Assembly: GCA_016297805.1 (NCBI GenBank)
Contig: JAEDFX010000001.1
Coordinates: 1-64,000 of the forward strand
Reading direction: 5' to 3'
DNA length: 64,000 bases
Source of the DNA: Treponema sp.
GTDB lineage: Bacteria > Spirochaetota > Spirochaetia > Treponematales > Treponemataceae
Position 1 is the first letter of the stretch; every line of letters starts with the position of its first letter. Both the position numbers and the translations under genes were made by a program. Shown one piece after another: positions 26,083-35,332 of this stretch. Under the pieces are notes generated by a model. That model worked only from the letters and a program-made list of their open reading frames with translations. It did no database searches and had not been told where the DNA came from.

Positions 26083-27929
26083 TGTGTAATTGCCTTTTTT
26101 ATATGATTTACATCAAGTCCCGCCATTTCAAGAACATCATTTCTTGTACCATGATTATAGAATCTGTCTTCAAATCCCAGAACTTTTGTGTTTCTAATAT
26201 TATGTTCTGCAAGAATACCATTAAGATATTCACCAATTCCACCAGTAATAACTCCATCTTCCACAAAAACAACACCATAATATTTTTTTGCAATCTCAAG
26301 AAAATATGTTTCATCAAAAGGTTTAATAAATCTTAAAAGATAAATATCTGCATATTCATTTTCCATAAGAGCATTACGTACTGCCTTCTGAACTTCGGAA
26401 TAAATACCACCAGTAGCAACCACAAGAATTTTTTTAGGATGATTTTCCAGCTGGTCTTCTGTAACTCCATCCACAACAAACTCTGTACATGGTACAAGAA
26501 TTCCTCTTCCCAACTCTACAGGAGTTTCAAACTGAGGAATTTCTGTAGGACATGTAAGCTTTGGATATCGGATTATAACAGATGTTCCATTATACACTGC
26601 CCATTTAAAACAAAGCTCCATATCCTTCGCACTAGTTACAGACATAAGTTCTAAATCTGGAATTGAACGGAATAGAGCAATATCAAAAACTCCCTGATGG
26701 GTTACACCATCATCAGGAACAGCACCTGCTCTATCCAGCATAAAAATCGCGTGAGATTTCTGCAAAGCTATATCATGAATCATCTGGTCTACCGAACGCT
26801 GGATGAAAGTAGAATAAATACAACAAACAGGAATTTTTCCACCTTTAGCCAGTCCGCCTGCAAAGGTTACAGCATGCTCTTCAGCAATCCCTACATCAAA
26901 GAATCTCTCAGGGAATTTATGAGAAAAATTTGTAAGTCCTGTACCTTTAGCCATAGCTGCTGTAATTGCAACAATATCCTGATTTTTTTCAGCTTCTTCG
27001 GAAATTATATTACTGAAGGCTTCCGTAAAGCTGACAGTATCAAATTTTTCAACAGTACCGTCGCTGGTTTGAAAAGGACCAATTCCATGAAAAAGCTCCG
27101 GCTTGTCTTCTGCAGGACTATACCCCTTACCTTTTTTAGTAACTACATGAACAACAACAGGTCTATGAAGTTTCTTAACACGACGTAAAACCTTCTCTAG
27201 AGCAGCTTCATTATGACCATCTAAAGGTCCAACATATTCAAAGCCTAAATCTACAAAAAGGTTATTAGTAAGTAAAAGACCTTTTAATGCTCTTTTCAGG
27301 CGGAAAATAATCTTTTCAAGTCCCCGTCCCAAATATGGAATTTTATCAATCGCCTTGTCTACTTTGTACCTAAAAGACTGATAGCGACCTGTCATAGTGA
27401 GACGACTTAAATAACGGGAAACAGAGCCTGTATTATGATCAATAGACATCTGATTATCATTCAATATAACAATAAGATTTTTATTCAGCTGACCTGCATG
27501 AGAAAGTGCTTCGTATGCCATACCGCCAGTAAGAGCACCATCTCCTATTACTGCTACAACCTTTCCAGCTTCACCATTAAGTTCTCTGGCAGTTAAAAGT
27601 CCAAGAGCAGAAGAAATAGATGTTGATGAATGACCGTGAATAAAAAAATCGTGAACACTTTCTGTAGTATTTGTGAATCCGGAAAGTCCGTCTTTTTTTC
27701 TTAAAGTAGAAAAATCTTTATATCGGCCTGTAAGGAGCTTGTGAGTATAACACTGATGACTTACATCCCATATAAAAGCATCTTTTGGACTCTCAAAAAC
27801 TCTATGCAATGCAATTGTTAATTCAACAACACCAAGATTGCTGGCAAGATGACCTCCGTTTTTTCCAACTACATCAATAATTGTTTTGCGGATTTCCTGA
27901 GCCAGCTGTTTCAACTCTTTCTGAGACAT
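26070..27929 (-). CDS. dxs: 1-deoxy-D-xylulose-5-phosphate synthase
   Basis: 619 residues. HLASNLGVVELTIALH, WDVSHQCYTHKLLTGR, the thiamine-pyrophosphate-binding GDGALTGGMAYEALSHAG, and HDGPFDIAL-type regions (DDGVTHQGVFDIALFR) match the family over the full length. Makes DXP from pyruvate and glyceraldehyde-3-phosphate, the first step of the MEP isoprenoid pathway and a source for thiamine and pyridoxal. First gene of a seven-gene operon that ends with truA. A TATAAT-like element lies in the gap upstream, without a good -35. Confidence 0.96.
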   Translation of the reverse strand: MSQKELKQLAQEIRKTIIDVVGKNGGHLASNLGVVELTIALHRVFESPKDAFIWDVSHQCYTHKLLTGRYKDFSTLRKKDGLSGFTNTTESVHDFFIHGHSSTSISSALGLLTARELNGEAGKVVAVIGDGALTGGMAYEALSHAGQLNKNLIVILNDNQMSIDHNTGSVSRYLSRLTMTGRYQSFRYKVDKAIDKIPYLGRGLEKIIFRLKRALKGLLLTNNLFVDLGFEYVGPLDGHNEAALEKVLRRVKKLHRPVVVHVVTKKGKGYSPAEDKPELFHGIGPFQTSDGTVEKFDTVSFTEAFSNIISEEAEKNQDIVAITAAMAKGTGLTNFSHKFPERFFDVGIAEEHAVTFAGGLAKGGKIPVCCIYSTFIQRSVDQMIHDIALQKSHAIFMLDRAGAVPDDGVTHQGVFDIALFRSIPDLELMSVTSAKDMELCFKWAVYNGTSVIIRYPKLTCPTEIPQFETPVELGRGILVPCTEFVVDGVTEDQLENHPKKILVVATGGIYSEVQKAVRNALMENEYADIYLLRFIKPFDETYFLEIAKKYYGVVFVEDGVITGGIGEYLNGILAEHNIRNTKVLGFEDRFYNHGTRNDVLEMAGLDVNHIKKAITQCSK

Positions 27930-28000
27930 TTTTTTTAATTCTTCTGGTGAATGTATTTTTGAAAGTAAAATTTTACAGCCTCGATAATTATATGATATTT

Positions 28001-28041
28001 AAAAAAAAGACCGCGTAAAACAATTAGTTTCTACGCGGTCT
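28001..28041 (-). terminator. Rho-independent terminator after the COX24-like gene
   Basis: On the minus strand a 10-bp stem (AGACCGCGTA with TACGCGGTCT) continues as AAAC/GTTT after a one-base bulge. It is followed by a run of T (complement of the eight A at 28001-28008). It lies 27 bases after the stop of the small gene and separates it from dxs. Confidence 0.9.
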
Positions 28042-28067
28042 ATGGACACATAGTTTCGACAAAAAAA

Positions 28068-28157
28068 CTACTTGCTCTTATGTCGATTACGTCTAAGCAT
28101 CTTCTTTCGCTTATGTGTCGCCATCTTCTGGCGCTTTCTTTTCTTTCCACAAGGCAT
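28068..28157 (-). CDS. 29-residue COX24/bS22-like small basic protein
   Basis: A 29-residue reading frame, too short for most gene callers: it begins MPCGKKRKRQKMATHKRKK, continues MLRRNRHKSK and stops with TAG. Such lysine/arginine-rich proteins with the motif KRKRxKMxxHKRKKxLRRxR belong to the AURKAIP1/COX24-domain group. Family members in Bacteroidetes and spirochaetes are counted among tiny ribosome-associated proteins. GTAGGAG lies about 9 bases upstream of the ATG, and a terminator follows. It lies 57 bases downstream of miaA on the same strand. Confidence 0.85.
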   Translation of the reverse strand: MPCGKKRKRQKMATHKRKKMLRRNRHKSK

Positions 28158-28214
28158 GAGGTGGCACTCCTACTTTATAAAGTGTGTTCATTATTACAAA
28201 AAATTAATGAATGG

Positions 28215-29192
28215 TCAATAGGTTGAATACTTTGAAACAAATTTTTTTATAATATCTGATATAACTCTATAATTATCTTCAGATGCAGAAAAATCTATAA
28301 TTTGACTGCCGGGAATATCACGTATATAGGTATATTGTTTTTTTGCATATTTTGTACTGTGATGTTTGATTGCTTCCCGAATCTCATCAAGATTCTCAGA
28401 TTCAAACCATTCACTGTAGCCGATTGCCTTTAAGCCTGGAGTTTCTCTGTTATAGCCTTTTGATATAAGCGTTCTTACTTCCTCTTCCAAACCATCATCA
28501 AACATTATATCAACCCGCTGACGGATTCTTTCATAAAGCACTTCTCTTTCTGGTTGAAGAACAATAAAAAGAAAATCATATTTTTCACGGAATTTCTGTT
28601 CTATCTGATAGCTGGTTCTTGTGTTTCCAGAAATATAAAAAACCTCAAGAGCACGGCAGATTCTGTATGAATCATTAACATGGATTTTTGCAGCACTTTC
28701 CGGATCAATTTTCTGCAGTTCCTGATAAAGAGCCAGATTTCCTTCTTTTTCGATACGATTCTTAAGTTCATTACGGATTTTCTCATCAGAAACTGGAGTT
28801 GGAGGAACACCATATAAAAAATTACGGATATAAAAACCAGTTCCTCCACAGACTACAGGAATTTTTCCACGGAAAAAAATATCCTTACATGCAGCATCGG
28901 CAGCATCAACAAAATCAGAAACATTAAACTGCTGGTCAGGATTTAATATGTCTATAAGATGGTGAGGAATTTCTTTGCAAAATTCTTTTGTTGGCTTTGC
29001 TGTACCAATGTCCATTTCACGGTAAACAGCCTGAGAATCAGCACTTACAACCTCTGCATTTAAAATAAAATGACTGCCCTGAGGTGAAAAAAGTTCCCTT
29101 GTCAAGGCAGTCTTTCCAGAAGCTGTTGGTGCAAAAATCACGATTACCGGAATCTTTGCATTATCAACAATCAAATTAGTCTTTCTGATCAA
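28215..29192 (-). CDS. miaA: tRNA dimethylallyltransferase MiaA
   Basis: 325 residues. P-loop APTASGKT near residue 20 (usually GPTASGKT; here Ala replaces Gly). It is followed by NAEVVSADSQAVYREMDIGTAKP, DILNPDQQFNVSDF and GGTGFYIRNFLYG. Adds a dimethylallyl group to A37 of tRNAs reading UNN codons, using DMAPP from the pathway started by dxs nearby. The start is a TTG overlapping the end of rpoZ by 17 bases; another TTG a few codons on is possible. Confidence 0.94.
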   Translation of the reverse strand: MIRKTNLIVDNAKIPVIVIFAPTASGKTALTRELFSPQGSHFILNAEVVSADSQAVYREMDIGTAKPTKEFCKEIPHHLIDILNPDQQFNVSDFVDAADAACKDIFFRGKIPVVCGGTGFYIRNFLYGVPPTPVSDEKIRNELKNRIEKEGNLALYQELQKIDPESAAKIHVNDSYRICRALEVFYISGNTRTSYQIEQKFREKYDFLFIVLQPEREVLYERIRQRVDIMFDDGLEEEVRTLISKGYNRETPGLKAIGYSEWFESENLDEIREAIKHHSTKYAKKQYTYIRDIPGSQIIDFSASEDNYRVISDIIKKFVSKYSTY

Positions 29193-29373
29193 TTCTCATG
29201 CTTACTTTGTTTGTGAAGAGCTGTTTTGCAGCAACACATACAACCTTATCATGATTAGCTTCAATTTCTGGGTCATTAACCTTAGCCATCTGATAAGCAC
29301 GAAGACTTGCAGCTACGGTTACTTCGTAAATATTTCCTTTATATGATACTAACTGTTCCAATGGGAAAACCAT
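29176..29373 (-). CDS. rpoZ: RNA polymerase omega subunit (spirochaete type)
   Basis: 65 residues from the ATG at 29373, chosen because GGGGG lies six bases upstream; an ATG five codons earlier would bury that site inside the gene. The text VFPLEQLVSYKGNIYEVTVAASLRAYQM and the later KVVCVAAKQLFTNKVSMRI follow the omega pattern, with a conserved helix binding the beta' subunit. Assists RNA polymerase assembly. Leads the rpoZ-miaA-COX24-like operon. Confidence 0.85.
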   Translation of the reverse strand: MVFPLEQLVSYKGNIYEVTVAASLRAYQMAKVNDPEIEANHDKVVCVAAKQLFTNKVSMRIDQKD

Positions 29374-29451
29374 TCTATACCCCCACAATGTAATACTTCA
29401 TTTTAACGAGATATGTAAATAGTGTCAATGAATCTTAAAAACATGATAATA

Positions 29452-29502
29452 TAGTCACGGATGACACGGATATTAATTTTACATTCATATAATCCGTGAC
29501 TA
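29452..29502. repeat. CACGGAT-type inverted repeat
   Basis: Perfect 11-bp arms: TAGTCACGGAT (29452-29462) and ATCCGTGACTA (29492-29502), with an internal ACACGGAT copy. Shares the arm sequence with the element at 17359-17427. It lies between rpoZ and the serine hydrolase gene and may double as a transcription stop, though no T-run follows. Confidence 0.75.
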
Positions 29503-29513
29503 AAGAACTAAAA

Positions 29514-30722
29514 TCACAAACTACTATATATCATATTTTTTATCCGTCGAGTTGGTCCTGAAGTACCTGTGTCGGTTCTTTGCATGGTCATTACAATTGT
29601 AAGATTATTTTTGATATCTACAGAAACATAAGGTCCAAGCCAGCCATCCCATCCGAATTCTTCATAATCAGTAATTACATTTGCCTTACCAGGTTCAAAT
29701 GCAACCCGAAGCAGATTGCAGTAAGTGTAGCCAGAAAGATGCGGCATTTTCTGATTGAATTTCTGCTGCAAATCATCGTGAAGTCGTGCATGACGTAAGA
29801 AATCTACAGTTCCCTTTTTAAGAATACGCTTTCCATCCAGTTCTCCACCATTTGTAAGCATAAGGGCAAATTTCATATAATCTTCTACAGTGGAACAAAG
29901 TCCTGCTCCACCACTTTCAAAGGCTGGTGCATGATCCATTTTGTCCTGAATACCTAAATTACAATTAGTAAATGGTTCCAGCTTCTGACCATCATCAGTT
30001 TTTACACATTTATAAACTTTTGCAAGACGATTCTGCTTTTCTGCAGGAACGTAAAAATCAGTATCTTTCATTCCAAGAGGTTCAAAAATTCTTTTTTTCA
30101 TGAACTCACTTAATTTCATACCACTGACTTTTTCAATTACTGCTCCAAGAATATCTGCCGAAAGTCCATAATTATAATCAGTTCCAGGCTCAAAACTTAC
30201 TGGAATCTTAGCAAGTCTTTCTGCCACATCCTGAGTAGTGATTTTATTTGGACCTGCCACATCAGCATTCAATTCCTGAATTAAATCTGAAGTAAGCTGT
30301 TCACCTAATGGACAATCCTCCGACCAGGCACCATAGGTATAACCACTGGTCATATTCAGTAAATCCTGAACAAGAATATTTTTAAAAGCCTTTTGGGGAG
30401 TTCCATTTCTACCCTTATCATAACAAATCTGAAGATTCCAGAAAGCAGGTATATAATTTGCAACTTCCTCAGCCAAATCCAATTTACCTTCTTCTACAAG
30501 AATCATTGCAGCAACACTTGTTACAGGCTTTGACATAGAATACATTCTGCAGATTGTGTCACGATTAAATGGTTTACCAGTAGAAACATCTGCCAGCCCA
30601 GACTGCCAGTAACCTACTTCCTTTCCATCTTTATAAACAAGAAGATTTGTACCAGCAAAATAATTTGATTTTACAGCATTATCCAGCACATGCTGAATTT
30701 CTTTTAAATTCATAATATCCAT
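29514..30722 (-). CDS. Serine hydrolase of the class C beta-lactamase/esterase family
   Basis: 402 residues from the first ATG, or 399 from the ATG at 30713. SMSK (about 67-70) is the S-x-x-K nucleophile motif, preceded by ICRMY. The Tyr-containing motif appears as YNYGLSADI (about 177-185), and GWDGWLGPYVSVD near the C-terminus replaces the KTG strand. No signal peptide is visible, so it is likely cytoplasmic. Members of this family include EstB-type esterases and peptide hydrolases; resistance to beta-lactams cannot be inferred. It stands alone on its strand. Confidence 0.85.
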   Translation of the reverse strand: MDIMNLKEIQHVLDNAVKSNYFAGTNLLVYKDGKEVGYWQSGLADVSTGKPFNRDTICRMYSMSKPVTSVAAMILVEEGKLDLAEEVANYIPAFWNLQICYDKGRNGTPQKAFKNILVQDLLNMTSGYTYGAWSEDCPLGEQLTSDLIQELNADVAGPNKITTQDVAERLAKIPVSFEPGTDYNYGLSADILGAVIEKVSGMKLSEFMKKRIFEPLGMKDTDFYVPAEKQNRLAKVYKCVKTDDGQKLEPFTNCNLGIQDKMDHAPAFESGGAGLCSTVEDYMKFALMLTNGGELDGKRILKKGTVDFLRHARLHDDLQQKFNQKMPHLSGYTYCNLLRVAFEPGKANVITDYEEFGWDGWLGPYVSVDIKNNLTIVMTMQRTDTGTSGPTRRIKNMIYSSL

Positions 30723-30794
30723 AGCTTTATTTTATGACGTTTTATACATAAAGAAAACAATTTTTAATAATTCTAAACGTTTTTTTATTTTGGA

Positions 30795-30813
30795 TATAAT
30801 CTCTCTGTATAAT
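30795..30813 (+). promoter_or_regulatory. Two TATAAT elements upstream of the sensor diguanylate cyclase
   Basis: TATAAT occurs at 30795-30800 and again at 30808-30813 in an A/T-rich gap between divergent genes. The matching -35 regions are weak. The gene starts 60-75 bases downstream. Confidence 0.3.
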
Positions 30814-30873
30814 TTCCCTTAAGTTAAAAATTTCATTTTATTTTATTTTGGATTTAGTATAGAATGGAAAGTT

Positions 30874-32709
30874 ATGAAGAAAACAAAGCTTGTTCTGATT
30901 AATTTGCTTATTGTTGGAATTCTTATTCCTGTTTTATATACTTTAATTGCAATTGGCTCTTTCACAAAATCCCCTAAAGTTGAGATTCAAAACAATGTAA
31001 ATGCTGATGCCCCATTATTAAGAGTAGCAGCAGATTTTGACTTTTCCCCATATTCTTTTTACGATGAAAACAATCAAGTTTCCGGTTTGAACGTTGAACT
31101 GATGAATGAAATTGCAAATCGTCTTGGAATGAAACTTGAAATTGTATTTACAGACTGGATTTCCTGTAAAAAACTGTTACAAGCAAAAGAAACAGACCTT
31201 ATTCTTGGACTCGAAATATTTTCTAATCTTCAGGGAGTTTTAAAAACTATTGCAGTTTCAAAAGATCAGCTTCTTGTTTTTGGAAAAAATGCAATTAACG
31301 ATATATCTGGTCTTAAAGATAAAAAAGTTGGACTTATTACTAATTCCGTATTAGAAAAAAATTATGATTTAAACTGTGAATATGTACCATATTATACAAA
31401 TACAGATGTTCTTGATGCCATTGAACATGGGGACATAGATTATGGTATCTGTCACGGTTCAGTTGCCAAGAAAATTCTTGAAAAAACAAATTATAAGATT
31501 ATTCCAAGTATTTCCCTTATGAATAGCTATCCTGCCATTGGTGTAAGAGATGATCTTCCAGAATTACGAGATAAAATCAATAATATTCTGATTCAACTTG
31601 GTGACGAAGGATTTTTTACTAAGCTTGACAATAAATGGCTTATTAAGTTTACAAACAAAGTAACCGTTCAGGATGTTCTTAATTCCGATGCAAAACTTTA
31701 CTTCATATATTTCATTCTTTTTCTTTTTTCCATATTCTTAACAGTTTTCTTTTTGCAGAATGATTACAGAAAAGAAATATTAATGAAAAAATCCCTGGAA
31801 TATCAGGCATCTCTAAAAAAACAGAACGATATGCTTACTTCAATTGCAAATGTTTACTTTACAGTTCACGCAATTAATCTGGTAGAAAATTCTGTCAAAG
31901 AAATTCAATCTTCTACTCAAGCAAGACTTTATGTTAATAAAACCTATGATGCAATTACACAAATGAAAAGTGTAATACAAAATACAGTTATTCCTGAAGA
32001 TATTGAAATGGCATTGACTTTTACTGATTTGACTACATTACCACAACGAATGGAAAATAAAGACAGTATTCTTGCTGAATTCCGAGGAACAGAAATAGGC
32101 TGGTTCTGTGCACAATTTATTGTTATGAACAGAGATGATTCTGGAAAAGTTACAGATGTTATATTTACAACTCAATCAATAGATGAAATGAAAAAAGAAA
32201 AAGAGTATCTGCTCAAGTTATCCAGATATGATGAATTAACCCGCTTGCTGAACAGACATGCTTATGAGTCAAAAATTAAAGAACTTATAGAAAATGACAT
32301 TAATAAAGTCTCTGTTGTAGTTCTGGATGTAAATAGTCTTAAAGCTACAAATGATAAAATTGGACACCATGCGGGGGATGAACTTATCCGTGGTGCTGCA
32401 GATACTATTCGTGAATGCTTCAACAACATTGGCTCTTGTTACAGAGTTGGTGGAGATGAATTTTTAGTAATTATTGAAGGAGATGATATTAATCTGGAAT
32501 CCATATTAGAAAATTTCAGAACTCTTATTGATAAATGGAAAGGAAATCTTGTTGATAAGCTGTCTCTTTCAATTGGTTTTGCCACATTCAATGAAATTGA
32601 AAATTTTACTTTAACTAAATTTAGTGAATTAACAAAGCTTGCAGACAAACGTATGTATGAAGACAAAGCTCTCTATTACAATCGTTTAGGCATAGAACGA
32701 AGAAGGTAA
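30874..32709 (+). CDS. Sensor diguanylate cyclase: SBP3 periplasmic domain, membrane segment, PAS-like, GGDEF
   Basis: 611 residues. N-terminal membrane anchor (about 7-27), then a periplasmic solute-binding domain of family 3 (about 48-265; LLRVAADFDFSPYSFYDENN and GLNVELMNEIANRLGMKLEIVFTDW are typical of amino-acid-type binding proteins). A membrane helix follows (about 277-297), then a coiled/PAS-like stretch (about 300-450). The GGDEF domain starts at RYDELTRLLNRHAYE and has the intact catalytic GGDEF at 526-530. No RxxD inhibition site precedes it. It should make c-di-GMP in response to a small ligand. Not in an operon. Confidence 0.9.
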   Translation: MKKTKLVLINLLIVGILIPVLYTLIAIGSFTKSPKVEIQNNVNADAPLLRVAADFDFSPYSFYDENNQVSGLNVELMNEIANRLGMKLEIVFTDWISCKKLLQAKETDLILGLEIFSNLQGVLKTIAVSKDQLLVFGKNAINDISGLKDKKVGLITNSVLEKNYDLNCEYVPYYTNTDVLDAIEHGDIDYGICHGSVAKKILEKTNYKIIPSISLMNSYPAIGVRDDLPELRDKINNILIQLGDEGFFTKLDNKWLIKFTNKVTVQDVLNSDAKLYFIYFILFLFSIFLTVFFLQNDYRKEILMKKSLEYQASLKKQNDMLTSIANVYFTVHAINLVENSVKEIQSSTQARLYVNKTYDAITQMKSVIQNTVIPEDIEMALTFTDLTTLPQRMENKDSILAEFRGTEIGWFCAQFIVMNRDDSGKVTDVIFTTQSIDEMKKEKEYLLKLSRYDELTRLLNRHAYESKIKELIENDINKVSVVVLDVNSLKATNDKIGHHAGDELIRGAADTIRECFNNIGSCYRVGGDEFLVIIEGDDINLESILENFRTLIDKWKGNLVDKLSLSIGFATFNEIENFTLTKFSELTKLADKRMYEDKALYYNRLGIERRR

Positions 32710-32795
32710 ATTTTTCATTCGGTTAAGTAAATAATATTAATTTTCTCTATTTTTTTCATAAGAAATAATTTAAACTTTTTACGGAAAATTTTGTA

Positions 32796-32824
32796 TTCAA
32801 GAATTGAAGTAATGTACATATAAT
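32796..32824 (+). promoter_or_regulatory. Candidate promoter for the ribulokinase-araD genes
   Basis: Perfect TATAAT at 32819-32824 with TTCAAG 17 bases upstream (32796-32801), a weak -35. The predicted transcript would start about 30 bases before the chosen ATG at 32863. Confidence 0.4.
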
Positions 32825-32862
32825 TGAAAAAAATATACAATCAAGTTAAAGGATTTACTAAA

Positions 32863-34479
32863 ATGGATAATAAAGAACTTATTTCCAGCGGAAACGCTGT
32901 ATTAGGAATTGAATTCGGTTCAACACGAATTAAGGCTGTGTTGATTAATGAAAAATATGAACCAATTGCCGGAGGTTCTTACACTTGGGAAAACTCTCTT
33001 GATAACGGTATCTGGACTTACCCACTTTCACAGATTCATGAAGGTCTTCAGACTTGTTATGCAGGTTTGAAAAAAGACGTTCAGGAAAAATATGGTGTAA
33101 AACTTACAAAATTCCGTGCTGGTGGTATTTCTGCCATGATGCACGGTTACCTTGCTTTTGATAAGGATGATAATTTACTTGTTCCATTCAGAACATGGCG
33201 CAATACAATTACTGGGGAAGCTTCATCTAAGCTTTCTGCAATGTTCAACTATCCTGTTCCAGAACGCTGGAGTGCATCACACTTCTATCAAGCAATTTTA
33301 AATAAAGAAGAACATGTTTCTAAGATTCAGAACGTTTACACATTGGCAGGATATATTCACTACATGCTTACAGGTGAAAAAGTTCTTGGTGTTGGTGATG
33401 CTTCTGGTATGTTCCCAGTTAAACTTTCTTCAGACGGAAAATCAGCTGATTATAATCCAGACTTTGCTGCTAAATTCGAAGCTTTGCCAGAAGTTAAAGC
33501 ATTTGGATTTAAGCTTGCTTCTGTATTCCCTAAGGTATTGATGGCTGGTGAAGCTGCTGGTACTTTGACAGCTGCCGGTGCAAAATTCCTTGACCCAACC
33601 GGAGAACTTGAAGCTGGGATTCCATTCTGTCCTCCAGAAGGAGATGCAGGAACCGGTATGGCAGCAACAAATGCTGTTGCAGTAAAAACTGGTAACATTT
33701 CTGCAGGAACTTCTGTATTCTCAATGGTTGTTCTGGAAAAAGATCTTGCCAAAGTTTACCCTGGAATTATTGACGTTGTAACAACTCCAGACGGACGTCC
33801 TGTTGCCATGGTTCACTGTAATAACTGTACAGGCGAACACAACTACTGGGTAAATCTTTTCAAAGAAGTTGTAGATACACTTATTCCTGATAATAAAGTT
33901 TCAGTTGGTAAATATTACGATGAACTTATTATGAAATCTCTGGAAGCAGATAAAGACTGTGGTGGATTGCTTGCTTACAATTACCTGTCTGGTGAAACTG
34001 TAACTGGCTTTAATTCAGGCCGTCCATTGTTTGCCCGTGCTGAAAATGCAAACTTCAACATTGCAAACTTTATGCGCGTTCAGATGTTCACTTCTCTTGG
34101 TGCTTTGCGTGCCGGAATGAACATTCTTTATGATGAAGGAGTTCCTGTAGAATCTATGTACGGAGCCGGCGGATACTTCAAGACTGAAGCAGGACTTAAA
34201 TACATGGCTGCTGCAATGAAATGTACTGTAAGTGCTATGGAAACTGCCGGCGAAGGTGGTCCATGGGGTATGGCTATACTCGCAGCTTACGCTGCTAAAA
34301 ATGCGGAATGCGGAATTAAGAATGCAGAATTGGCTGAATTCTTAAATAAAGAAGTATTCGGTTCATGCAAAACAGTTTCTGCAAAACCAGAAAAAGACAT
34401 TTGCGAATCCTTCGAAATCTTCTTTGAAAGATATATGAAAGGTTTGGCTATTGAAAAAGCTGCTGTGGAAAACTTGTAA
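32863..34479 (+). CDS. araB: L-ribulokinase, FGGY family (Bacteroides type)
   Basis: 538 residues from ATG 32863, chosen because AAAGGA lies 9 bases upstream; a TTG 39 bases earlier overlaps the promoter's TATAAT. Starts with the ATPase-fold strand AVLGIEFGSTRIKAVLI. Other marks are ISAMMHGYLAF, FRTWRNTITG, PEGDAGTGMAATNAV and GNISAGTSVFSM. These match the ribulokinase type seen in Bacteroides next to araD and araA, not the E. coli AraB type. It phosphorylates L-ribulose to L-ribulose-5-phosphate; araD is the next gene. araA is not in the window. Confidence 0.88.
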   Translation: MDNKELISSGNAVLGIEFGSTRIKAVLINEKYEPIAGGSYTWENSLDNGIWTYPLSQIHEGLQTCYAGLKKDVQEKYGVKLTKFRAGGISAMMHGYLAFDKDDNLLVPFRTWRNTITGEASSKLSAMFNYPVPERWSASHFYQAILNKEEHVSKIQNVYTLAGYIHYMLTGEKVLGVGDASGMFPVKLSSDGKSADYNPDFAAKFEALPEVKAFGFKLASVFPKVLMAGEAAGTLTAAGAKFLDPTGELEAGIPFCPPEGDAGTGMAATNAVAVKTGNISAGTSVFSMVVLEKDLAKVYPGIIDVVTTPDGRPVAMVHCNNCTGEHNYWVNLFKEVVDTLIPDNKVSVGKYYDELIMKSLEADKDCGGLLAYNYLSGETVTGFNSGRPLFARAENANFNIANFMRVQMFTSLGALRAGMNILYDEGVPVESMYGAGGYFKTEAGLKYMAAAMKCTVSAMETAGEGGPWGMAILAAYAAKNAECGIKNAELAEFLNKEVFGSCKTVSAKPEKDICESFEIFFERYMKGLAIEKAAVENL

Positions 34480-34485
34480 TTTTTC

Positions 34486-34566
34486 AGCCACAGATAGGAC
34501 GCAGATTAGACACAGATAAAATATTGAAGAATAAATCTGTGACCTATCAGTGTCCCATCTGTGGCT
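34486..34566. repeat. CACAGAT-type imperfect inverted repeat between araB and araD
   Basis: Outer arms AGCCACAGAT (34486-34495) and ATCTGTGGCT (34557-34566) are perfect; inner arms GGAC/GTCC and CACAGAT/ATCTGTG continue the stem. The phrase CACAGATAGGACGCAGATTAGACACAGAT is an internal direct repetition of the same short word. It resembles the CACGGAT elements in the window but with a different consensus. Confidence 0.75.
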
Positions 34567-34589
34567 AATATTTTTATGGAGATATAAAT

Positions 34590-35306
34590 ATGACATACGA
34601 ATCATTAAGAAATGAAGCTTATGAAGCTAATATGAAAATTCCAGAAAATCACCTTGCTCTTTATACTTGGGGAAATGTTTCTGCTTTTGATAAAGATAAA
34701 GGAGTTTTCGCAATTAAACCAAGTGGAGTTCCTTATCCAGATTTGACTCCAGAATCTATGGTTATTATTGATGTTGAAGGAAATAAAGTTGACGGTTCTA
34801 TGAATCCTTCTTCTGATACTCCAACTCATGCAATTTTGTACAAAAAATTTGGTCTGGAACAGGGGGCAGAAATTGGTGGTATTATTCATACTCACTCAAC
34901 TTATGCTGTAAGCTGGGCACAGGCAGTACGTTCAGTTCCATTGTTTGGAACAACACATGCTGACCACATTCAGAAGGCAGTTCCATGTACACCTTACCTT
35001 TCAAAAGAAGCAGTAGAATCAGACTACGAAAAAGAAACAGGCCTTTTGATTGTAAAACACTTTGCAGATTTAGGACTTAATCCAAGCGAAGTAAATATGG
35101 TATTGTGCGGTGGTCACGGACCATTTGCCTGGGGAAAGAACGCAGACAAAGCCGTTTACAACGGAACAGTTTTGGAAGAAATCTGTAAAATGGCATTAAA
35201 TACATTGGCATTGAATCCAGAACAGGCCCCACTCCCAGAATGGATTGTAAATAAGCATTACATGAGAAAACACGGCCCTAATGCTTACTACGGTCAAGGC
35301 AAATAA
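34590..35306 (+). CDS. araD: L-ribulose-5-phosphate 4-epimerase
   Basis: 238 residues. Class II aldolase fold with GNVSAFD, KPSGVPYPDL, the zinc-binding HTHSTYAVSWAQA and a second metal histidine region GTTHADHI. Converts L-ribulose-5-phosphate to D-xylulose-5-phosphate, the last step of L-arabinose use. GGAG lies 8 bases upstream of the ATG. Follows the ribulokinase after a 110-base gap that holds an inverted repeat, so co-expression is likely but not certain. Confidence 0.94.
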   Translation: MTYESLRNEAYEANMKIPENHLALYTWGNVSAFDKDKGVFAIKPSGVPYPDLTPESMVIIDVEGNKVDGSMNPSSDTPTHAILYKKFGLEQGAEIGGIIHTHSTYAVSWAQAVRSVPLFGTTHADHIQKAVPCTPYLSKEAVESDYEKETGLLIVKHFADLGLNPSEVNMVLCGGHGPFAWGKNADKAVYNGTVLEEICKMALNTLALNPEQAPLPEWIVNKHYMRKHGPNAYYGQGK

Positions 35307-35332
35307 CGGAGAAACGTTAAAAAATAAACGCG

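Noticed and set aside
29514..30722. Calling the serine hydrolase a beta-lactam resistance gene
   Set aside because: The class C fold is shared with esterases and peptidases; no signal peptide was seen, and the KTG motif is replaced.
29389..30873. tRNA or other RNA gene in the gaps around the serine hydrolase
   Set aside because: No cloverleaf-like arrangement or conserved tRNA boxes were seen; the gaps hold an inverted repeat and A/T-rich promoter-like sequence.
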